Below, one piece after another: positions 44,991 to 53,801 of a DNA stretch of 64,000 nucleotides (its first letter is position 1; each line of letters begins with the position of its first letter). A program made the position numbers and the translations under genes. Origin of the DNA: Candidatus Villigracilaceae bacterium (lineage in GTDB: Bacteria > Chloroflexota > Anaerolineae > Anaerolineales > Villigracilaceae); NCBI GenBank assembly GCA_026645935.1, contig JAPKMP010000001.1, positions 62,001 through 126,000 on the forward strand, given 5' to 3'. Below the pieces are notes generated by a model that saw nothing but the letters and a program-made list of their open reading frames with translations, did not search any database and was not told the DNA's origin.

Positions 44991-45518
44991 TTAGATGTCA
45001 TCGTATGGTTTGCGTGTAATCGAATGCATCAGTTCTTTATGGATGGGATACAGGGGCAGCATCCATGCCAGATACCAAAAGCCCGCAAACTTTGTCATCA
45101 ATCGTTGCGCGCGTCTGAGAGTCGTGCGTTCGTAACTCAATGGCAGGGCGAGCAATTCCTCCAATTCCGGTTTGAGAGTCTTCCCCGTCAGTTTTTTATA
45201 TAGACGAAATTCGTATTGCCAAGCTTCCATCTCGCCATAAATGGACATGGCTGTAAGAATTCCCTGCTGCAAGTGACGCACTTCATGCACAAAAAGGGTA
45301 ACAGCGCGTAGATTTTCAAGCGCGGACTCCTTCGTGTAGTGGACCTTGTTCAAATAGAAGGACCTACCAAGCGTCCAGAACGCCCCTACGCTCTTCCGCG
45401 CCCGCTTCATCCCGACCCGAATCCGATTTTCCCTTACAAAGCGCACCGCCTCCGCGCCTTCGTCCGAGGACTCGCTCACTATTTGAAAATATCGTTCCAG
45501 CCACTCAGCCTGGTTCAT
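44991..45518 (-). CDS. Uncharacterised protein with HExxH motif
   Basis: About 175 residues (ATG at 45518; a GTG at 45524 would overlap the upstream stop). It contains FVHEVRHLQQG, the zinc-binding H-E-x-x-H of metallopeptidases, within a helix-rich sequence, and a C-terminal hydrophobic stretch (GFWYLAWMLPLYPI). The third ligand is not identified. Follows the lipoprotein gene in the same direction with overlap. Confidence 0.6.
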   Translation of the reverse strand: MNQAEWLERYFQIVSESSDEGAEAVRFVRENRIRVGMKRARKSVGAFWTLGRSFYLNKVHYTKESALENLRAVTLFVHEVRHLQQGILTAMSIYGEMEAWQYEFRLYKKLTGKTLKPELEELLALPLSYERTTLRRAQRLMTKFAGFWYLAWMLPLYPIHKELMHSITRKPYDDI

Positions 45519-45520
45519 GG

Positions 45521-45970
45521 TCACTTCAATGCGGCATCCATCAAGCCGCGCAGGAATTCCACCAGCTCCCCAACACCCGAATCGTTCAATGACATATCGT
45601 CGACGCTGAAGAGCAATTTCCGGCTGCCGCTCACGATCTCCACATCATAGTTAAAGCAATCCGCGCAGACGCTGGGAATTTTGGGAGCGGTGAATTCGAC
45701 CGTGGATATCATCCCTTCCAATTGCTTTAGTTGATTTTCGTTCAGCGTGCCATTGTATGTGTGATTTACCTTTTCATCCGCCACCGTGTAGTTTCCATCC
45801 GAATATACACGGATATTTCGTCGCAGCCCGGCAAAGCCGCCCGATAAGGTCATTTTGACCGACCAGTCTTCTTCCAGCGGCGGAGGCGTATATGTCGCAA
45901 TCGATTCTTTCGCGCACCCTGTGAGCAATACAACCAGGGTCAGAAAAGCGAAATATTTATGCTTGGCCAT
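45521..45970 (-). CDS. Putative lipoprotein
   Basis: Start at 45970 (MAKHKYFAF); 149 residues, lipobox LLTGC with Cys at residue 18, then a beta-rich extracytoplasmic domain with one C-x2-C pair (SVCADCFNYDVEI). The reading frame overlaps the downstream HExxH gene. Function unknown. Confidence 0.7.
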   Translation of the reverse strand: MAKHKYFAFLTLVVLLTGCAKESIATYTPPPLEEDWSVKMTLSGGFAGLRRNIRVYSDGNYTVADEKVNHTYNGTLNENQLKQLEGMISTVEFTAPKIPSVCADCFNYDVEIVSGSRKLLFSVDDMSLNDSGVGELVEFLRGLMDAALK

Positions 45971-46139
45971 AGGGTCTCCTTTGCGGATTAAGGATAGCAA
46001 GAAACGCGCGAACCCGCAATCGTTTTATCGGCATGGGAAAGGACTTGTCTTCCGTGTTGGGCGCCTGGCACACCGTCTTGGATTTTGATTCTTGATTGTT
46101 CCTGAGAGGGGGATGAGATAGAATCAGATCCGAGGCGAT

Positions 46140-47288
46140 ATGAGAAAAGTAGCGATACTTGGAATTGGTCAAACTAAAGTTGATGAACATTGGGAGAAAT
46201 CCCTGCGCGAGGTCGGCGGGGAGGCGGCATTTCTCGCCATGCAAGACGCGGGAGTGGACAGGGTCGAGGCGCTCTTTGTGGGCAATATGTTGTCACCTCT
46301 AATCAGCAGGCAGAATCAATTGGGGACCTTCTTCAGCGATTGGGTCGGGTTGTGGAAACAGGAAGCGGTCAAGATCGAGGCGGCGTGTGGCTCCGGCGCG
46401 GCGGCATTTCGATCCGCGCTGATGGCGGTTGCGTCAGGGGATGTCGACTCAGCGCTGGTGCTCGGCGTGGAAAAGATGACTGATAAACCGGGCGGCGAGG
46501 TAACAGCGGCGCTGGCGACCGCGGCGGACGCAGATTATGAAGTGGAGCAGGGCGTTTCGTTCGTGGGCATCAATGCGTTGGTGATGCGGCGCTATATGCA
46601 TGAGTACGGTTGGAAGCACGCGGATTTCGCCCCGTTCTCTATCAATGCGCACGCCAACGCGATGCATAATCCGTTTGCGCGCCTGCATGATACGGTAACG
46701 GTTGAAAAATACGAGAAGTCGTCGATGGTGGCGACGCCCATCAACCTGATGGACGCATCTCCGGTGGGGGACGGCGCAGCGGCGGCTGTGATCGTTCCCG
46801 CTGAGAAGGTGCTGCGCCAGCCCAGAGTGGTTGTGGCAGCCTCCGCTGCTGCGACAGATACGATCTCCGTCCACTCGCGCAAAGACCCTTTATTTCTAAA
46901 TGCCGCCTATCTTTCTTCGAAGCAGGCGTATCAAATGGCGGGCGTTAAGCCGGTTGAAGTCTCCGTATTTGAGTTGCACGATGCATTCACCATCATGGCG
47001 GCGCTTTCGCTTGAGGCAACCGGCTTTGCGGAGCGCGGTAAGGGGGTGAGGCTTGGGCTGGAGAATCAGATCGGGATTGAGGGAAAGATTCCCGTCTGCA
47101 CGAGAGGCGGGTTAAAGGCGAGAGGTCATCCTGTGGGAGCGACTGGCATGTATCAAATCGTCGAAGTCGTCCAACAATTGAGAGGCGAATGCGGCGCGAC
47201 CCAGGTCGAGGATGCCAACATCGGCATGACTCAGAATATTGGCGGTTCCGGGGCGACGATCTTGACTCATATTCTGAGGCGCGAGTAA
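46140..47288 (+). CDS. Thiolase family acetyl-CoA acetyltransferase
   Basis: 382 residues. Catalytic Cys in EAACGSGAAAF (near 86), His in ELHDAF and the GGLKARGHPVGATGMYQ loop with the second His and the end NIGGSGA. This is the SCP-x/archaeal type of thiolase, which often sits beside HMG-CoA synthase and a DUF35 protein; neither is present here. It should condense or cleave acyl-CoA; direction unknown. Confidence 0.9.
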   Translation: MRKVAILGIGQTKVDEHWEKSLREVGGEAAFLAMQDAGVDRVEALFVGNMLSPLISRQNQLGTFFSDWVGLWKQEAVKIEAACGSGAAAFRSALMAVASGDVDSALVLGVEKMTDKPGGEVTAALATAADADYEVEQGVSFVGINALVMRRYMHEYGWKHADFAPFSINAHANAMHNPFARLHDTVTVEKYEKSSMVATPINLMDASPVGDGAAAAVIVPAEKVLRQPRVVVAASAAATDTISVHSRKDPLFLNAAYLSSKQAYQMAGVKPVEVSVFELHDAFTIMAALSLEATGFAERGKGVRLGLENQIGIEGKIPVCTRGGLKARGHPVGATGMYQIVEVVQQLRGECGATQVEDANIGMTQNIGGSGATILTHILRRE

Positions 47289-47384
47289 GCATTGCAATTT
47301 CATGATAATCAATCCTCCGGTTCTTCGCCGGGATTGGATTGCACTAGAATCAAACCGCCTGTCCTTTAGTGTAAGGAGGTTGGT

Positions 47385-47774
47385 ATGGCAAACAATAAGC
47401 GAAAACTACCGCGCAGAAACTTCTCCTATTACATGCGGGTGTTGGACAAACACACCGGTGACTTGATCGGCCAGATCTCGGATATGAGCACGGGTGGTTT
47501 TAAACTCGAATCGAGCACGCCGGTCGCCGTCGGCTTGACGATGGAATTGTGCATCGACCAACTCAGCGAGATTTCCGGTAAAAGTTTCATCATCTTTACC
47601 GCGCGCACGCGCTGGTGCGAACGCGACCCCTACGATCCCACGATCTATAACGTCGGTTTCCAGCTCGTGGATATGACCCCTGCAGATTATGATATCTTTG
47701 TAAAGATGTTCAATTCCTACGGCGAGCAGAAACAGGCTCATCATAAAACCAATACGGATTACATCTGGGGCTGA
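47385..47774 (+). CDS. PilZ-domain protein
   Basis: 129 residues, TAAGGAGG before the ATG. The c-di-GMP motifs are visible: basic RR in KLPRRNFSYY and DMSTGGFKL (D-x-S-x-x-G). A stand-alone PilZ protein would act as a c-di-GMP receptor on a partner protein. No partner is evident nearby. Confidence 0.88.
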   Translation: MANNKRKLPRRNFSYYMRVLDKHTGDLIGQISDMSTGGFKLESSTPVAVGLTMELCIDQLSEISGKSFIIFTARTRWCERDPYDPTIYNVGFQLVDMTPADYDIFVKMFNSYGEQKQAHHKTNTDYIWG

Positions 47775-47793
47775 GAAACCATCGAACCATGCC

Positions 47794-47826
47794 GCGCTCC
47801 GTCTGAATGGACGGGGCGCTTTTTTT
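47794..47826 (+). terminator. Terminator of the PilZ gene
   Basis: GCGCTCCGTC / GACGGGGCGC with T7. Confidence 0.88.
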
Positions 47827-47904
47827 GTGAAAGAGCTATTCGCCTGAATATGGGGGAAAGTTGGTCACGCTGTCGCGTAAATAAAACCGTGTAAAATTGC
47901 AGAC

Positions 47905-48573
47905 ATGAAGAAGTTCATCGTCACGCTGATTCGGGTCATCATCAGACTCATTGCGAAGGTGGAAACCCAAGGGTACGATTACCTGCCGGATAAAGGTGGA
48001 TTTGTCATCGCAGTGAACCATCTGGGTTTTCTGGATGCGCCCATGGCATATTACGCGCTCGACAATTGGAGCCTGTTCATTCCCGTCGCTGAAAAATGGG
48101 AGGAGATTCCCATCCTGCGCTGGCTTGGCAAACATCTCAACGCCATTTTCGTCGACCGCTTCAACCCTGACCTGAAAGCCATGCGCGAAATGATCAAACG
48201 CATGGGGGAGGGGCAGACTCTCGTCATCGCACCCGAAGGCACGCGCGCCCGCGACGAAAAGATGGCGCAGGGAAAACCCGGCGTGGCCTATCTCGCCTCG
48301 AAGATGGGCTGGACCATCGTGCCGGTTGCCATCAGCGGCTCGGAAGACCGCATCGTGCTCGGCAATCTCAAACGATTCAAACGCTCGACCATCCGACTCA
48401 CTGCGGGAAAAGCTTTCACGCTGCCGCCTTTTCCCAAAGAGAATCGCGATGAAAGATTACAGGAATACACCGATGAAATCATGTGCCGCATCGCAGCGCT
48501 GCTCCCCGAACGTAACCGCGGATATTATGCGGATCATCCGCGTTTGAAGGAATTGCTTGCCGAGAATTCATGA
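47905..48573 (+). CDS. 1-acyl-sn-glycerol-3-phosphate acyltransferase-like (PlsC family), first copy
   Basis: 222 residues. HxxxxD motif in NHLGFLDAP and the glycerol-phosphate-binding motif APEGTRARD. TAAAAT lies seven nt before the ATG, so the mRNA is probably leaderless. Tandem and overlapping (ATGA) with a second PlsC-like gene. The family makes phosphatidic acid; specialisation between the two copies is unknown. Confidence 0.9.
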   Translation: MKKFIVTLIRVIIRLIAKVETQGYDYLPDKGGFVIAVNHLGFLDAPMAYYALDNWSLFIPVAEKWEEIPILRWLGKHLNAIFVDRFNPDLKAMREMIKRMGEGQTLVIAPEGTRARDEKMAQGKPGVAYLASKMGWTIVPVAISGSEDRIVLGNLKRFKRSTIRLTAGKAFTLPPFPKENRDERLQEYTDEIMCRIAALLPERNRGYYADHPRLKELLAENS

Positions 48574-49259
48574 GCGCACTTCTCCGTTTTTGCGCCAGAA
48601 GAATTTTGCCCCTTATCGCGGACATTGAAGTCCGCGGTGATCTGAGCAGGCTTCCCAAAGGCGGGTATATGTTCGCCTCGAACCATCTTGGCAGGTTGGA
48701 TTCGCTCGTTGTGTATTACGTCATCGATAACGACGACCTCATCCACCCGCTGACGGATAAATATAAAAAATACTGGTGGGGAAGGCTGGCGGGGAAAATC
48801 TTCAACGTCACCTGGCTGACGCGCGGCGAAGCGGACTTGAGTGCGATGAAGGAATTTATTTCACGGCTGAAGGGCGGCGCGATCATGATCATCGCTCCCG
48901 AAGGCACGCGTTCGAAGACGGCGAGTTTGTTGAAAGCCGAGCCCGGCGCGATCTACATCGCCAGCACTGCCAATGTGGGAATTATCCCCGTCGCTCTCAC
49001 CGGCACCGAGGATGCTGACGTTGTGGCGCGCTTGAAAAAATTCAAACGCTTGAAGATTACCATTTCAACGGACGGAGAGATATATCAACCGCCGAAAATC
49101 AAAGCCGTCAAAGGCGCAGAGCGGGATAAGTTGTTGCAAGACTCCATCGATGAAGTTTTTTGCCGAATTGCGGCGCTGCTGCCGGAGAGTTACCGCGGCT
49201 ATTACAAGAATTTTCCGCGCACCATGGAATTACTGACTCAAAATTTCCCGCAGAATTGA
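48570..49259 (+). CDS. PlsC-family acyltransferase, second copy
   Basis: 229 residues. NHLGRLDS (HxxxxD) and APEGTRSKT motifs. About one-third identical in appearance to the upstream copy, with the same C-terminal ending (RIAALLPE..RGYY), so the pair is likely a tandem duplication that has diverged. Its end overlaps the 3' end of the SulP gene on the opposite strand. Confidence 0.9.
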   Translation: MSALLRFCARRILPLIADIEVRGDLSRLPKGGYMFASNHLGRLDSLVVYYVIDNDDLIHPLTDKYKKYWWGRLAGKIFNVTWLTRGEADLSAMKEFISRLKGGAIMIIAPEGTRSKTASLLKAEPGAIYIASTANVGIIPVALTGTEDADVVARLKKFKRLKITISTDGEIYQPPKIKAVKGAERDKLLQDSIDEVFCRIAALLPESYRGYYKNFPRTMELLTQNFPQN

Positions 49260-50899
49260 CATCCCCGCCTCTCCGCCTCGACGATGGCCTGGTCGCTTGA
49301 CCAGAAAAAATTTTCTTCGCCGACGGATTGTACGAGTCCGCCGCGTTCGAGCATTTGTTTTGCGTTGTCGTGAATACCCGCGAACATCAACACCCCGCCC
49401 TGTTTGTGGAGCTTTTCATGAAGTTTGTGAAGAGCTTCGACCCCGGCGGTGTCTATCAATGAAACGCCGCGCATGGAGAGGATCAGAGCGTGAGTCTCCT
49501 TCAAATTCGCAAACGCCTCGTTGAATTGACCTGTCGCCGCGAAGAACAATGGACCGGTCAAAAATGCCACGCGGACGTGTTTGCAATTCCCTTCGGTTTC
49601 GATTCCCCTTTGCTTTAGCCGCTCGATATCCACTTCCTGAACGGTGATGTCGATGCTGGCGATCTTGTTAAGGAAGACCGCACCTGCAAGGAACGAGCCG
49701 ATCAAAATGGCTTGAGTCAAATCGAGGACAATAGTGGCGAGCATGGTCACGGTGAAGGCGATCATGTCGGTCTTGAAGACCTTGCCGAAGATGAACTTGA
49801 TCGAGTCCCATTCGCTCATTCTTACCGCGGTGACCATCAGCACGCCCGCAAGCGCCGCGAGCGGAATCTTCTCCATCAACGGCGTGAGCAGGAACATGGA
49901 GAGGAGCAATCCGACCGCATGAATGATGCTGACCATGCGAGTCTGCCCGCCGGATTTGATTCCCACGCTGGAGCGGGCAATGGCGGCAGTCGCAGGGACT
50001 CCGCCGAAGAACGGAATGATCATGTTGCCGAGTCCCTGCGCGATTAATTCCTGGTTCGCCTGCATCCGCACGCCGGTCATGTTCGAGCCGACTGCGCCGC
50101 ATAGCAATGATTCAACTGCTCCAAGCGCGGTAATGGTCAGTGTCGGCGCGATGAACTCAGAGAGATTCGCCCAAGGGACGTTGCCCAGGCTCAGGCGGTC
50201 ACCCAGGATCAAGGTTTGAGGGATGTCCCCGATCACTTGGGTGGACCAATTCAAAGTCGAAGAGAGAAGCGTGGCGAGGATGAGGCCGAGAAGGGACGAG
50301 GGTAATCTCAAACTCCATTTTGGGGGCCACAAAAGCATCGTCAAGATAACGACCGAGCCGATTATTATCGAATGCCAGTCTGGGGTGAATCCGCCTTTGA
50401 GGTAGCCAAGGAATTTGAGCGCGGCGGTTTCGACGGCTTCGGTTTTCACGCCGAGGAAGTTGTCCATTTGACCGATGAAGATGATGAGCGCGATGCCGGA
50501 TGTGAAGCCGCTGATGACGGCGGAGGGGATGAATGCGATGAAGCGCCCGAGCCGCATGATGCCGATGATGAGCAGGAGCAAGCCAGAAAGCAGACCCGCG
50601 ACCCAGATGCCTTCAAGACCATAGCGTTGCACGAGCGCAATCAACACGGCGGACATCGCACCGGTGGGACCGCTGATCTGATATGGCGCGCCACCAAGCA
50701 TGCCGATGAGCACACCGGCGAGAATGGCAGTGACCAATCCTGCCGCGGCCGTCGCGCCGGAAGCGACGCCGAACGCCAACGCAAGCGGCAATGCCACTGC
50801 GGCGACGGTTAGACCTGCCAGCAAGTCCTGTTGGAACCTGGCAAGTGAATAGGTTGAGAACTCGTCCTTGTAAAGACGAGCCAGGGAACGTCTTGGCAT
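49238..50899 (-). CDS. SulP-family anion permease with STAS domain
   Basis: 553 residues. N-terminal LTVAAVALPLALAFGVASG-type start of the SulP core (about 12 helices), SGPTGAMSAV near 93, then a C-terminal STAS domain (about 430-540: LILSMRGVSLIDTAGVEALH). SulP proteins carry sulfate, bicarbonate or other anions; the STAS domain regulates transport. RBS GGAG precedes the ATG. Confidence 0.9.
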   Translation of the reverse strand: MPRRSLARLYKDEFSTYSLARFQQDLLAGLTVAAVALPLALAFGVASGATAAAGLVTAILAGVLIGMLGGAPYQISGPTGAMSAVLIALVQRYGLEGIWVAGLLSGLLLLIIGIMRLGRFIAFIPSAVISGFTSGIALIIFIGQMDNFLGVKTEAVETAALKFLGYLKGGFTPDWHSIIIGSVVILTMLLWPPKWSLRLPSSLLGLILATLLSSTLNWSTQVIGDIPQTLILGDRLSLGNVPWANLSEFIAPTLTITALGAVESLLCGAVGSNMTGVRMQANQELIAQGLGNMIIPFFGGVPATAAIARSSVGIKSGGQTRMVSIIHAVGLLLSMFLLTPLMEKIPLAALAGVLMVTAVRMSEWDSIKFIFGKVFKTDMIAFTVTMLATIVLDLTQAILIGSFLAGAVFLNKIASIDITVQEVDIERLKQRGIETEGNCKHVRVAFLTGPLFFAATGQFNEAFANLKETHALILSMRGVSLIDTAGVEALHKLHEKLHKQGGVLMFAGIHDNAKQMLERGGLVQSVGEENFFWSSDQAIVEAERRGCQFCGKF

Positions 50900-50924
50900 T
50901 TTGTTTCTCCGATAATGGTTTTAC

Positions 50925-50960
50925 ACCAAAGGCTCGTGCTCCCCCAGGGCGTCCTTTGGT
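50925..50960 (-). promoter_or_regulatory. Leader hairpin of the SulP gene
   Basis: Arms ACCAAAGG / CCTTTGGT enclosing about 20 nt that can fold further (GCCC/GGGC-like), 26 bp upstream of the start codon. A TAAAAT box lies upstream on the minus strand. It could be a cis-acting RNA; I cannot assign it to a known riboswitch. Confidence 0.4.
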
Positions 50961-50985
50961 TATAACGGGCGATATTTTAGCACAA

Positions 50986-51020
50986 AAGAACTTGGAGGTC
51001 TGCCAGACCTCCAAGTTCTT
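50986..51020. terminator. Long palindromic terminator
   Basis: Perfect palindrome, 17-base arms (AAGAACTTGGAGGTCTG and complement) around one base, directly after the stop of the lipoprotein gene on the minus strand. Confidence 0.85.
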
Positions 51021-51023
51021 CGT

Positions 51024-51806
51024 TTAGAACATAATCCCGCAATCGTACGGCACGAGATTTTCCCCTAGCGAATCGATGATCTCATGCGGGAAGCTACGGT
51101 CGATGGTGTATGTCATTCGGTAAAAGCCACCCCATTTGGTGAAGGTGACGATCTCCACGATGGCGGTCGTATCGGTCAATTTGACCAGCGGTTCGATGTT
51201 CGTCATTGCGCGGATTTTCGCTTTTTGCTCCGTGTCGAATTCCAGCCCAAAACCGCCGGAGTTGATTTGCTCTGAAATTTCATCCACAGCATCACGGTTG
51301 CAGACGATTTCCGTGTCGTTGTAGTTGGCGTGCCAGACGAGATAGAACTGGTTTGCCATGATGTAGAGGGAAATGAATTCGAAGTATCCCTGCTCATTGT
51401 CTTCGATCTCGACATAATCGAGGTATTCGGTCAAGCCTGAATCGGAGGGGAGGTCTTCCGGAGACACATAAGGCGGCAGGTCGACGGGACGTGCGGCAAG
51501 GATCGGGAACGAGCCGAGAAAATCAACGGGATAGATGTAGTCGAGAATGTATCCTTCCTGCATGGAGAGATTCGGCAGTACGGTGAAATACTCATTCGCG
51601 TCGAACTCGCCTCCCTGCTTGATGCCCGTATCAGTGAGTTCCTCCGGGAAGTCCACCGGTTGGATGCCCCGAACGGCTTCGACAAGATCCGGGCAGGTCG
51701 TGACGACAACCCCATCGCGAGGCGGCGGTGCGGCGGGAAAAAGAGTCTGGCAGGAGAGGGAAAGGGCCAGGATTGCGATCAAAGCGGGAACAACCCGATT
51801 CTTCAT
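51024..51806 (-). CDS. Putative lipoprotein of unknown function
   Basis: 260 residues with lipobox LSLSC (Cys at 19) and TCGGAGGC before the ATG. The mature part is mixed alpha/beta with many acidic residues and no recognised motif. Likely attached to the outer face of the membrane. Confidence 0.65.
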   Translation of the reverse strand: MKNRVVPALIAILALSLSCQTLFPAAPPPRDGVVVTTCPDLVEAVRGIQPVDFPEELTDTGIKQGGEFDANEYFTVLPNLSMQEGYILDYIYPVDFLGSFPILAARPVDLPPYVSPEDLPSDSGLTEYLDYVEIEDNEQGYFEFISLYIMANQFYLVWHANYNDTEIVCNRDAVDEISEQINSGGFGLEFDTEQKAKIRAMTNIEPLVKLTDTTAIVEIVTFTKWGGFYRMTYTIDRSFPHEIIDSLGENLVPYDCGIMF

Positions 51807-51824
51807 GTATGCCTCCGACGGTTT

Positions 51825-52202
51825 TCACGAAATGAGTTCGAACGTCCCGTCCAGGTGCAGGTAAAAGGTTTCGACTTTGAGATGGGGGAAGAGTGCCTGG
51901 ATTTTCTTTTGCGCATCGATCAAGTCGTGCTTATGGCGTTTATACGTGCCTTCGCGCCCGTAAGCGCGGCAATCTTCATGATTGATCAGGCAGACGGTCT
52001 CGATGGTGTGAATTTGCACTGCAAGCTGCACATACTTCAAGACCATCTCGTAATCATGCACGCTCCCGGCAAGCGAAATGATGTCGAAGTTGTCGTAGCC
52101 GAAGCGGACCGTGATCCACGGTTGGATGAATTTTTGCAGGCGATAATCCATGCAGTGAACGACGAGCGCGTCGCAGTGGATGACGGGTTTTTTGGGCGGC
52201 AT
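51825..52202 (-). CDS. Short beta-carbonic-anhydrase-like protein
   Basis: 125 residues. The zinc-site motifs of beta carbonic anhydrase are present in order: C-x-D-x-R in VVHCMDYRLQ and H-x-x-C in INHEDCRAYG. Normal enzymes are about 200 residues; this version lacks the extended N- and C-terminal parts. It could be an active minimal enzyme or a zinc-binding relative. The lipoprotein gene follows 18 nt downstream on the same strand, which is near enough for co-transcription. Confidence 0.72.
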   Translation of the reverse strand: MPPKKPVIHCDALVVHCMDYRLQKFIQPWITVRFGYDNFDIISLAGSVHDYEMVLKYVQLAVQIHTIETVCLINHEDCRAYGREGTYKRHKHDLIDAQKKIQALFPHLKVETFYLHLDGTFELIS

Positions 52203-52227
52203 GTGTGACCTCTAAGGATTTCTATAG

Positions 52228-52290
52228 GTCGGGCTTGCAGCCCGACAAATATTATGAAAGATTGCATGGCGGGTATTTAGCCCGCCCTAC
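52228..52290. repeat. REP-like hairpin pair
   Basis: GTCGGGCT-TGC-AGCCCGAC (52228-52246) and GGCGGG-N7-CCCGCC (52268-52286) followed by CTACGAG. Same design as the pair at 29504-29548. Confidence 0.65.
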
Positions 52291-52296
52291 GAGTTG

Positions 52297-53745
52297 CTAC
52301 AATACTTGCCCTTCACTTCTCTTCAAAAACTTTCCACCCCCGCTTTTTCCCTTCCATTCATCGCCGTCCACGATCAATTTGCCGCGCAGGAAGATCTTTT
52401 CGGGGTAACCGGTCAACTCCCAGCCTTCATAAAGGTTGTAATCGGTGCGTTGATGCGAATGGATGACACCGTATTTGACCTGTTTCTCCGGGTCCCAGAT
52501 CACGATGTCCGCGTCTGCGCCGGGGACGAGCGCTCCCTTGCGCGGATACAAGCCGAAGATTTTCGCCGGGTTCGTGGACATATACGCAACGAACTGATTC
52601 GGTGTGATGTACCCGGCGTTGACTCCGTACGTCCAAAGAATCGGCATTCGATCCTGTATGCCTGGCAAACCGTTGGGAATTTTGGTGAAGTCGTCGCGTC
52701 CCAGTTCCTTGCCGGGGATGGCGACTTCGCTTCCTTCGTAGAGGATGGGCTTGGTACCGTTATAGAAAAATGGGCAATGATCCGTGCCGACGGTTTGCAA
52801 AATGTTCTGGTTCAATCCTTCCCATAATCGGGCATTGTCTGCTTCGGTTCGCATGGGAGGAGAGCAGATCCATTTTGCGCCGTCAGGTCGGGCGAGATGA
52901 TCCATGGTGAAAAAGAGATACTGTGGACAGGTCTCGCCCATTACCTTCACGCCGTGTTCGCGCGCGTATTCCAGCATATCCACCTCGCCGCCTGCATTCA
53001 TGTGGACGATATAGACGGGCGAATCGGCTTGTTCCGCCATTGCTGCCATTCGGAGAGTCGCCTCCACCGCGCCCCAGGCGGGGCGAGTCAATGCGTGCCA
53101 GATGGGAGAAGTCCGTTTTTCAGCGAGGGCTTGATTTGTGAGTGTCTCAATGACGTCGCCGTTTTCGCAATGCGCCATGACCAGCATCCCATTATCCCGC
53201 GCGATTTGCAGGGCTTTGAAAATGCTTCCATCGTCGATGCGCAGGCGTCTGTTATAGGCGGTGAAGACCTTCAACGTCTGGATTCCCATCTTCATCAAGG
53301 AAGGGATTTCCTTGGCGAGTTTCTCATCGAACTTCGTCAAATTCATGTGGAAGGAAAAGTCAATGGCGGCTTTTTCAGCCATCTTCATCCATTTGTCCAC
53401 AGAATAGTGAAAGTCGACTTCCCTCACCACCGCCCTCTCTCCCTCAGGGAGAGGGGAGTCAAGGACGACAAAATCCATCACCGTCGTCGTCCCGCCGAAA
53501 GCCGCGGCTTTGTGGCCGGTGTAATGGTCGTCTGAAGAGACAGTATCGAACATGGGAAGATCGAGATGGACATGGGGGTCGATTCCGCCGGGCAGGACCA
53601 GCTTCCCTGTGACGTCGATTTGCTGGTCAGGATCAACTTCGAGATTAAGTCCGATGCGGGTGATCTTTTCGTCCTCGATCAGGATGTCGGAGCGAAAGGT
53701 ATCCGACGCGGTCACCAACGTTCCGTTCTTTATCAATGTCTTCAT
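52297..53745 (-). CDS. Dihydropyrimidinase (hydantoinase)
   Basis: 482 residues from the ATG at 53745. Amidohydrolase fold with GGIDPHVHLDLP (metal ligands), the Lys near 150 (LKVFTAYN) that becomes carboxylated, VMAHCENGDVI, YIVHMNAGGEVD and TVGTDHCPF. It opens dihydropyrimidines or hydantoins. Dihydroorotase is less likely, given the length and the TDHCPF motif. Confidence 0.92.
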   Translation of the reverse strand: MKTLIKNGTLVTASDTFRSDILIEDEKITRIGLNLEVDPDQQIDVTGKLVLPGGIDPHVHLDLPMFDTVSSDDHYTGHKAAAFGGTTTVMDFVVLDSPLPEGERAVVREVDFHYSVDKWMKMAEKAAIDFSFHMNLTKFDEKLAKEIPSLMKMGIQTLKVFTAYNRRLRIDDGSIFKALQIARDNGMLVMAHCENGDVIETLTNQALAEKRTSPIWHALTRPAWGAVEATLRMAAMAEQADSPVYIVHMNAGGEVDMLEYAREHGVKVMGETCPQYLFFTMDHLARPDGAKWICSPPMRTEADNARLWEGLNQNILQTVGTDHCPFFYNGTKPILYEGSEVAIPGKELGRDDFTKIPNGLPGIQDRMPILWTYGVNAGYITPNQFVAYMSTNPAKIFGLYPRKGALVPGADADIVIWDPEKQVKYGVIHSHQRTDYNLYEGWELTGYPEKIFLRGKLIVDGDEWKGKSGGGKFLKRSEGQVL

Positions 53746-53801
53746 GGCGTCTCTTTTCACCCTTATTTTATACCAAATTGAATCTGTTATAATTTTTCCC
53801 G

